64,000 nucleotides of DNA from Acanthochlamys bracteata (taxonomy: Eukaryota > Streptophyta > Magnoliopsida > Pandanales > Velloziaceae): contig CM034129.1 in assembly GCA_019914995.1 (NCBI GenBank), positions 7,329,725 to 7,393,724 on the forward strand, written 5' to 3'. Made by a program: the position numbers and the translations under genes. Under the pieces are notes generated by a model that saw nothing but the letters and a program-made list of their open reading frames with translations, was not told the origin of the DNA and ran no database searches. Position 1 is the first letter of the stretch; every line of letters starts with the position of its first letter. Below, piece by piece: positions 57,261 to 64,000 of the stretch.

Positions 57261-58821
57261 GCTTTCTTTTCATATAAATAATATATATGATGTCCTCTCC
57301 AATCTCCATATAAAGATCATATTAAAATTCAAACGGATGGCCAATATATGAGTGTTTGAATTAGTTCGGGTAGAAATTGTATACATGCTGGATTGTTTTA
57401 TTTTTATAGATTTTCTTGATCTCTTTCAATATTCTCTACATAAAATATTAAAGTAAATATTTGAAATATATCCTTGATTGACCTAACCTTTTCTGAAACC
57501 AATTGCAACTATTTGGCACGAGTAGGAAACCAAAAATAATTCAGGCGCACTCATAGCTACATGGTTTAGTCCAGTCTAGAAAGCATTCTATTCGATCACT
57601 TTGAGGGTTTTTCTATACTTCATTAGTGGATGATATTGCCAAAATTTGGCCTGTAAATAGATCAATGAGTTAGCTTTTAGTAGCAAAAGTCGTAGCTCTA
57701 AAATATAGCTCGAACTGAGAGATATCCAATTTGCATACTGCTGTCAAGATCCGGTTCACTCAAGTGCATCCATAAATGGTAGCTGCAAAATAGTGAGTTT
57801 TTTTAATTTTTGTATGATTCGTTTCTTCAATTAATGAGCTGAATTTTTTACTAAAGAAAATTCAAGATATCTTCTATCCATAGAAATATTCGAATCTCGA
57901 ACATCGCATATGAGCTGAGAGATATATCATGAGCCGTTTGACGTGAGAAGATGCTATCCAGTTGATACGATGACGTTGGGCAATGTGACCAGCGAACTTC
58001 ACAGAATTTTTTTGTCTTTGATACCTGATAAAATTTCATCCTCTTGATATCCATATACTCCTTGTCAAGCCATCTTTCAAATGCTATTAAGAAATCTCCG
58101 TTTGGTGTAGTGAGTAGAAAAATATGAACATCCGAAATTAGCATGTTGGTAAAGTCTCAACACTTACCCAATTTCTAAATTATGTTCTATCCAGCTCCGT
58201 ATACTATTCAAATCCAACGTACATATGTTCATTACTTAGTAATGATTTTCAAATATACGTATCGTAAAAGTATTTGAAATTTCCAACATATACAAAATTA
58301 ATCTACAAAGAAAGAGCGTTTAATTATACCTATTGACTTGTATTATACTGTTTTATCTTTATAAGACAATTTCCTTACACAGTATTCAAATAATTTTTTT
58401 CGCATTGATTGTTTTTCTGATTTTGAAGTGTTGGACTGATAGAGATGTTTTTGTAAGCTGCTCTTACAAATTTTTTCTGACAGCACACTTGAATTTTTCT
58501 TGTTGAGATCAATTATTAATCGATAACTCTTTCTTTCAGAAATTCATCATGAGTCTCAATATGTCTTTCATATGACTTCTTGCATAAAATAATACTATAT
58601 CTAAGGGAAGCATTGCATGTCTATCTTTTAGTACATCAAAGGTCATGCAAAGCATTCATTAGTGCCTAGAGAATAATATATATATCATAATTCATGTTAT
58701 TAGGATCATATATTTTGTCCCCATTAGTAAGTGTCATCTTCTATAAGGATCATATTATATTTCTTTTGTAGTATAAGTAGTTATCAACTTGTTTTCTTAT
58801 TATAGAAACTTTTCCAACAAC
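57261..58821. other. Unassigned intergenic sequence
   Basis: No confident gene. A - strand frame at 58144-57851 shows no recognised family. Confidence 0.4.
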
Positions 58822-60300
58822 CACTAATAGAAATAAGGCATTTACTGACTGAATATTACTAATTGAAATTATAAAATCGGTAATTTTATCAAATACCGAC
58901 TATATATAATACAGTCGGTAATGTTTATATATTTGCGACTTGATTATTTTTTCAGTCGGTATATTGGAAAATTATCAACTACATAACTTTTCAGTCGGTA
59001 AATAATTTTATTTGCCAACTGATTCTATTTTTGTCAATATAATATATCGACTAAATACGATATAGTCGGTAATATTCATACATTTTCAACTGATTTTATT
59101 TTCTATCGGTATATTTAGAAATTATCGACCATATAAAATTTAGACGATAAATGATTTTATTTACTAACTATACGTACGCAGTCAGCAAATCTTATCAACT
59201 GGTAATTTTATTCAGTTGGTAATATTTCTGTTTTAATAAACTACAGCTGACCAGTTCGATCAATTTATTTCTTTCTCATCTAACTACTAGCTCACCGAAA
59301 ACATAACTTTCCTCCGGCGCGTGAGCAAGGATCCTTACAGGTTTCATCTCCTACCGCAAAGAAAGTAAGCAATTCTTGCTGCAGCCAACACCCCCTCACC
59401 TGCATTGGTTCAATTTTTTTTCGCAAATCAGCTTAAGCTCGCTCGGATGAGCTACTATGAATGGTGTTACTGCCGAAATTGAAGCTGTCGCTAACGAAGT
59501 CTTTAGCTGTCCGCGCGGCTATCATCATCTCCACTGCCTAAGTTAGAATCACTGCTGCCGGCGAGGTGTCCCTCCAATCTCCGGCAAATTGAAGCATAAA
59601 GCACGTTGGAATCTTCTTAGGACTGAGCCGCCATCATCTTCTACTCCTCATTTGCTTCGATTACTACTTAATTGCATGGTTAGCTACATCATAAGAGTAT
59701 AAGGCTACAAGCAGCACCATATTGTCGATTTGGTTTGTTATTAATCTCATAAGATAGAATAAAACAATATATTATAGTTGTTAATTAGTTATGAACGTGC
59801 TTGTTGGGTGAGTTACAGGTTTTGAAAATGTAATGTTTTTAAAATTTTATGGATGTTCCTAAAATAGCATAGCATTTTAGCTTGATTGCTATTGGAATAC
59901 ATTGTTATTGAAAGGATTGCTTTGTTTATAGTTTTCCAGCAATAAATGCTTTGTTATTGGAATGGCTCATTGGCGCAATTTTCTTTGTTCCATTAGAAAT
60001 ACCTGTCATGTACTATGATTTGTTGAAATGACTTAGCCATTCGCAACAAATCACTTAATAATGCATGGATATGGATAAGAAGCACACATTTTCTTAATTA
60101 ATCAATAATCAATCTAGTAATGTGCATCTTTGGATGATCTTTATCAAGAGCAATTAAGATCAGCAAATACGAAGTGATTCAAGAGATACTTGAAGAACAA
60201 CAATTCCCAAGCTACTGCAAATTAAATTAGATTTTGATAAATTAGTTTTTGACAAATTAAATAGTTCTATATTAAAAAATAATATATAGTTTAAATTTTG
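58822..60300 (+). mobile_element. CACTA left end with leader (fragment)
   Basis: CACTAATAGAAATAAGGCAT at 58822 is a CACTA terminus. ACCGACT / CAGTCGGTA repeats follow densely to about 59225, then a GC-richer leader (59280-59650). Near 60206, AGCTACTGCAAATTAAATTAG matches the interior of the complete CACTA element at about 8891, so homology runs about 1.4 kb inward. No right end recognised. Confidence 0.65.
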
Positions 60301-60862
60301 AATTTGAATGTAATAATACAAAAATACAATTGATTATGTCTTTTTTGTAAATATCAATTATTAGTAATTTTTAATTTTTATATTGTAAAATATTCAGACT
60401 CAAATATTTATACCTAAAAAAAATTATTATTTCTTTTATGATTTTATTTTTTTCTAATCACTTAATTTATTTAAAGAATTTCTCATTATAAATTTTGCTA
60501 TTATTATTATTGTTGGTGGTGATAATAATGTCATAATAATAAATATTTTAATTTTTACTGTGATTGTTATTGCTGTTATTATTAGTGATAATGCTATGGT
60601 AAAAATATTCTAAGTTTTTACTATAATTATTACTGATGTTGTTGTTGGTAGTACTATGCTGATAGTAGATCTTTTACTGTAATTATTATTATTATTGATC
60701 GGAAGCTATTAATTTTTTTGCTAGAATTATTGTTGTTATTGGTTGAAAAATAACATCAACAATGCAATGTTGTCGCTCTCATCGATGTTATAATATTACC
60801 GATTCGAGCGGATCAATATGAGAATTATGATCCGAATAGTTATTCAGTTTGAGCTCTGCTTA
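60301..60862. other. Intergenic, low complexity
   Basis: AT-rich with (ATT/GTT)n stretches near 60495-60740. No gene. Confidence 0.5.
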
Positions 60863-61244
60863 CGCTGTGTTTGGATGAAGGGTTCATAAAAAAGTAGAAA
60901 TAGAAAGAAAGAAAAAGATAGGAAAAGAAAAAGAATGAAGAAAAAAAGAAAAAATTTAATAGTATTTGAATAAATTAATAAAAGAAAAAATAAAAAGATA
61001 AAAAAAACAAAAATGCCCTTGTATATATATTTGTTTGTAATAATTAAAAAAAATATGTAAATTACATAATAAGGGCAGAATGAAAAAAAAAAGAAACAAA
61101 ATATCGTGTATTTTTTTTCTTTTTTTCTCCTATTTTCTTTTCTTTCTAACAGTAAATTCTAATCTAAACACCCAAACCCAAAAGAGAAGAATTGTTTTTT
61201 CTTCTCTTTCTTTACTTTTTCGTATCCGTGTTCCAAACAAAGCC
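60863..61244. mobile_element. Tourist-like MITE with TTA target duplication, upstream of the receptor kinase
   Basis: TTA (60860-60862) CGCTGTGTTTGG ... CCAAACAAAGCC TTA (61245-61247). Inverted ends and a TTA duplication are the hallmark of Tourist/PIF-Harbinger MITEs. The halves are A/G-rich on the left and T/C-rich on the right, so the 382-bp element can fold back. No ORF. Confidence 0.85.
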
Positions 61245-61506
61245 TTAGGTTCTTAAAACTATGGTCTTCACAAATTTTCTTTAAATTTTCATTTGTCTTG
61301 AATACGTGCGTTACAGCTATCTAGCGACAGCGTCCGATGATTTCATACGCAGCACCGACTTAAAAACAACAGCCGCCTTGACCAAACATCTCTACTTGCA
61401 ACAACCAAGAAGCTCACTACTACCTTCTTCCGCCCATCATCTTTTTCTCCTTTTTCATTTTCTTCTTCCTGCCTTCTTATCACTGTTCTGTATTCAATTG
61501 AAAACC

Positions 61507-61542
61507 ATGAAAGGATGGCAGCATCGCCGTTCATCATTGTAA
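61507..61542 (+). CDS. Short upstream ORF overlapping the receptor kinase start
   Basis: The first ATG before the kinase start (61507) opens an 11-codon frame, MKGWQHRRSSL, ending TAA at 61540-61542. It overlaps the kinase start codon at 61515 in another frame. Both ATGs have A at -3, but only the kinase ATG has G at +4. It may reduce translation of the kinase by leaky scanning; it counts only if transcription starts upstream of 61507. Confidence 0.4.
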   Translation: MKGWQHRRSSL

Positions 61543-63530
61543 CTTTAGTAACCTTCTCTTGTCTCTCCTTCTCCTCCGTTTCCGGTACAGATTTCCTCTT
61601 CAATTCTTTCAAATACGTCACCTCTGATGAACTTAATCTCACTGGAGACGCTCGAATGAACGCAGGAACTGGTGTCATCTCCCTCACCAATGACACCAAG
61701 GGGTCTTCCCTCGGCCGAGCTTTCTTTGCCACACGCCTTAACATGGCTACTATCAATAAAACAACGGGCAACACTAGTAGACTATCTTCTTTCTCGACTT
61801 CATTCATCTTCTCTATCCTGCCGGTGATAGATAGCAGTCCTGGCTTCGGTCTCGCCTTCGTTCTCTCCAACACAACATCACCTCCTGGAGCCAACCCTGG
61901 TCAGTACTTCGGTCTCTTCTCAAACTCTACAACAGAGAACCCCGGCCCATTGCTCGCAATTGAATTCGACACTGGTCAGAACCCGGAGTTTAATGATCCA
62001 GATGGAAACCATGTAGGTATCGACCTCAACGACGTTCAGTCTGTGTTAACACAGTCTGCAGGCTACTTCAGGACTCCGGCCAACGGCTCCACAGCGGAGC
62101 TCGAGTTCGTCCCTCTCGATATGAGAAGTGGCACGAATATCCGAGCTTGGATTGAGTTTCATGGCCCTGCGTTCCAGATAAATGTCACTATAGCTCCAGC
62201 AGAGATGGCAAGGCCGCTGAAGCCACTTCTTTCTTTTACTGATTCAAGGATTGCAAATTACGTATCACCCGAGATGTTTGTCGGGTTTTCGGCATCCAAG
62301 GTTACCTGGGTGGAAAACCAGAGGATTCTAGCATGGAGTTTCAGTGATACTGGGACTGCAGCAAGGGAGCTGAACACATTGAACCTCCCTGTGTTCTTGC
62401 CACCTCCTTCTCCGGCAAGATCGTCTCTCTCTGCCGGAAGAATAGCGGGTGTATCTGTTGCAGTAGCTGTTATTGCTCTGTTATTTCTTCCTGTGTTATA
62501 TTACTATTATCGCCGGCAACGGAAGAGGAGAAAATTTGTGGTGGCTGAAGGAAACAATAACGAGGATGAAGATTTAGAGGAATGGGAGATGAAATATTGG
62601 CCACGCAGGTTCTCCTACGAAGATCTCTGGAAGGCAACGGACGGGTTCTCAAAGGAACGGCTTCTTGGACACGGAGGTTTCGGCAAGGTCTACAGAGGCG
62701 TTCTCGGAGAAGCTAGTATCGGTGGAGAAGAAAAGGAAGAAGTCGCGGTGAAGTGTGTGTCTCATGACTCGAAGCAAGGGCTGCGTGAGTTCATGGCCGA
62801 GATATCGACAGTAGGTAGGCTGCAGCACAAGAGCCTTGTCCCCGTTCGTGGATGGTGCAGAAAAGGCACAGAACTGATGCTTGTATACGAGTACATGGCC
62901 AACGGCAGCCTCTGCCGTTGGATTTTCCCAGCTAATGATGGTAAGCAGCAGCAGCTGTTAATGGGGTGGGCAGCGAGAAGGCAGGTGCTTTTGGACGTAG
63001 CAGAAGGGCTTCAGTACCTTCACGAGAGCTGGGAACAGGTAGTCCTACACAGGGACGTCAAGAGCGGAAACATATTGCTTGATTCATCAATGCGAGGACG
63101 GTTAGGTGACTTCGGTCTCGCGAAGCTGTACGAGCGCGGTGGAACAACATGCAGAACTAGGGTTGTAGGAACACTAGGCTACATTGCGCCAGAACTAGCA
63201 CACGCAGCTACACCGAACTCAGCTAGCGATGTTTATGGTTACGGTGTTGTCGTGCTTGAGACGGTAACGGGACGGAGACCAATAGAGCGTGCCGAGCGAG
63301 TGGAAGAAGATGATTGGCTGCTAATAGAGTGGGTTAGGGAGACGTATGAAGAGGGAAAAATCGGAGGAGCACCTGATAAACGGATGCGGTTGAATTCGCC
63401 GGAGAAGGAGGATGCGGATTTAGTTTTGAAGCTGGGGTTGGCTTGTTGTCACCCAGACCCGGAGCAGAGACCAGCAATGAGAGAGGTTGTACGAATTTTG
63501 TTAGGCAGTCAACATTTGACTTGTATGTAA
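61515..63530 (+). CDS. L-type lectin-domain receptor kinase (LecRK), 671 aa, intronless
   Basis: Plasma-membrane receptor kinase. Residues 1-24 are a signal peptide; 25-277 a legume-lectin domain (FLFNSFK, AIEFDTGQNPEFNDPDGNHV with the usual Asp/Asn positions, FVGFSASK); about 309-330 a transmembrane helix followed by RRQRKRRK; 365-665 a Ser/Thr kinase. Kinase motifs are complete: glycine loop GHGGFGKV (385-392), VAVK lysine 413, E429 in helix C, HRD 512-514 (RD type), DFG 532-534, GTLGYIAPE, SDVYGYGV. Eight N-glycosylation sequons (for example N41, N81, N137, N190) lie in the lectin part. Length and lack of introns are normal for the family. The tail after the kinase is only about ten residues. 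Clade uncertain. Ligand unknown; relatives act in pathogen and extracellular-ATP sensing. Confidence 0.97.
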   Translation: MAASPFIIVTLVTFSCLSFSSVSGTDFLFNSFKYVTSDELNLTGDARMNAGTGVISLTNDTKGSSLGRAFFATRLNMATINKTTGNTSRLSSFSTSFIFSILPVIDSSPGFGLAFVLSNTTSPPGANPGQYFGLFSNSTTENPGPLLAIEFDTGQNPEFNDPDGNHVGIDLNDVQSVLTQSAGYFRTPANGSTAELEFVPLDMRSGTNIRAWIEFHGPAFQINVTIAPAEMARPLKPLLSFTDSRIANYVSPEMFVGFSASKVTWVENQRILAWSFSDTGTAARELNTLNLPVFLPPPSPARSSLSAGRIAGVSVAVAVIALLFLPVLYYYYRRQRKRRKFVVAEGNNNEDEDLEEWEMKYWPRRFSYEDLWKATDGFSKERLLGHGGFGKVYRGVLGEASIGGEEKEEVAVKCVSHDSKQGLREFMAEISTVGRLQHKSLVPVRGWCRKGTELMLVYEYMANGSLCRWIFPANDGKQQQLLMGWAARRQVLLDVAEGLQYLHESWEQVVLHRDVKSGNILLDSSMRGRLGDFGLAKLYERGGTTCRTRVVGTLGYIAPELAHAATPNSASDVYGYGVVVLETVTGRRPIERAERVEEDDWLLIEWVRETYEEGKIGGAPDKRMRLNSPEKEDADLVLKLGLACCHPDPEQRPAMREVVRILLGSQHLTCM

Positions 63531-64000
63531 TGATAATGTGCAGTTTAGTTAGAAGTTTGACGTCATGTCGGGTCATACGAATATACAAGATGCTTTCAGT
63601 AAAATAGTATAAATAATTTCTTTTCTTTTTTGAGAAGTATTCGCAAAGAGCATTGCATAATCCTTTTTCGCAGAGGAAGAGAAAATGTTTGGAACAGAGA
63701 TTCAAAATGAATTTAATTATTGGAAATCTCTCATAAGCTAAAAAGAAGATACAACTTCTATATTTTCTTCCTTTTAAAACTATTATTAAAGTTTTATTTG
63801 AAAAAATATTTAGTAATATTTTTTGTTACGATACAGATTGCTCGTAGAGATGCCACCTGGCTTTGAAGATAGAAAATAAAATATTTTAATTTAATTTTTT
63901 AAGTTTTATTTTCAGAATTTAAATTTTAAAACACATTTCTAAAACTATAAACTAAAAAAATTTATTTTCATTAAATTTATTTTTACAAAATGATTAATGG
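63531..64000. other. 3' flank of the receptor kinase
   Basis: AT-rich; nothing else recognised. A - strand open frame overlaps the kinase end and is taken as chance. Confidence 0.5.

Noticed and set aside
58080..58115. GTTTGGTGTAGTG as a possible right end for the CACTA at 54629
   Set aside because: No sub-terminal TCGGTAA repeats near it, and flanking triplets (TGT against AGT) do not match.
60560..60600. ATTAGTG as a possible right end for the CACTA at 58822
   Set aside because: Flanks do not match (AAC against ATA), no sub-terminal repeats, and it is in a low-complexity ATT run.
61343..61894. 183-codon frame opposite the lectin domain
   Set aside because: Antisense shadow of a secure coding region.
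1..64000. CRISPR arrays, rRNA, tRNA genes, telomere repeats, organelle DNA insertions
   Set aside because: Looked for and not recognised; the tandem repeats present lack the spacing and unit structure of CRISPR.

Overview
The window is plant nuclear DNA: AT-rich, full of nested class I and class II plant transposons, with spliced or intronless plant genes far apart. CACTA, hAT, Tourist-like and FAR1/MULE elements, TRIMs and an L-type lectin receptor kinase all point to a flowering plant. Nothing seen fixes the species. No CRISPR, bacterial operon, tRNA or rRNA gene was recognised.

Only two genes look intact. The first is a 12-exon HAD-superfamily phosphatase-like gene (HDHD5/CECR5 type, 374 aa, 33990-51616, + strand); its introns are inflated by transposons and one uses a GC-AG splice pair. 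The second is an intronless L-type lectin receptor kinase (61515-63530, + strand, 671 aa) with a short overlapping upstream ORF and a Tourist-like MITE just upstream.

Region by region: 1-1225, end of a FAR1/MULE-type protein; 1.37-2.8 kb, low-complexity and tandem repeats; 3.1-3.8 kb, a GC-rich island with three hairpins in a row; 4.3-5.1 kb, a MITE and a MuDR-type SWIM remnant; 5.55-6.05 kb, a ~210-bp tandem repeat. 8090-22510 is an end-to-end CACTA element with ATC target duplications. It carries decayed TNP2-like and second-ORF genes, with a microsatellite-flanked fold-back MITE, an antisense FAR1/MULE fragment, a repeat island and a 3.0-kb hAT inside it. 22.7-30.0 kb holds a Copia-type LTR next to, and perhaps inside, a decayed Ty3/gypsy element that itself carries a MITE, followed by a 248-bp tandem repeat. 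30866-33240 and 36525-39307 are two members of one terminal-inverted-repeat family; the second lies in a HAD-gene intron and carries a Mo25-like exon. 41.9-43.4 kb (intron 7) has an antisense LINE remnant. 52.5-53.6 kb is a STE20-type kinase pseudogene, followed by a three-LTR tandem TRIM (53629-54574), two lone CACTA left ends (54629, 58822) and a Copia LTR fragment.

The genes do not form a pathway. The window is mainly a record of nested insertion, fragment capture and decay around two host genes.
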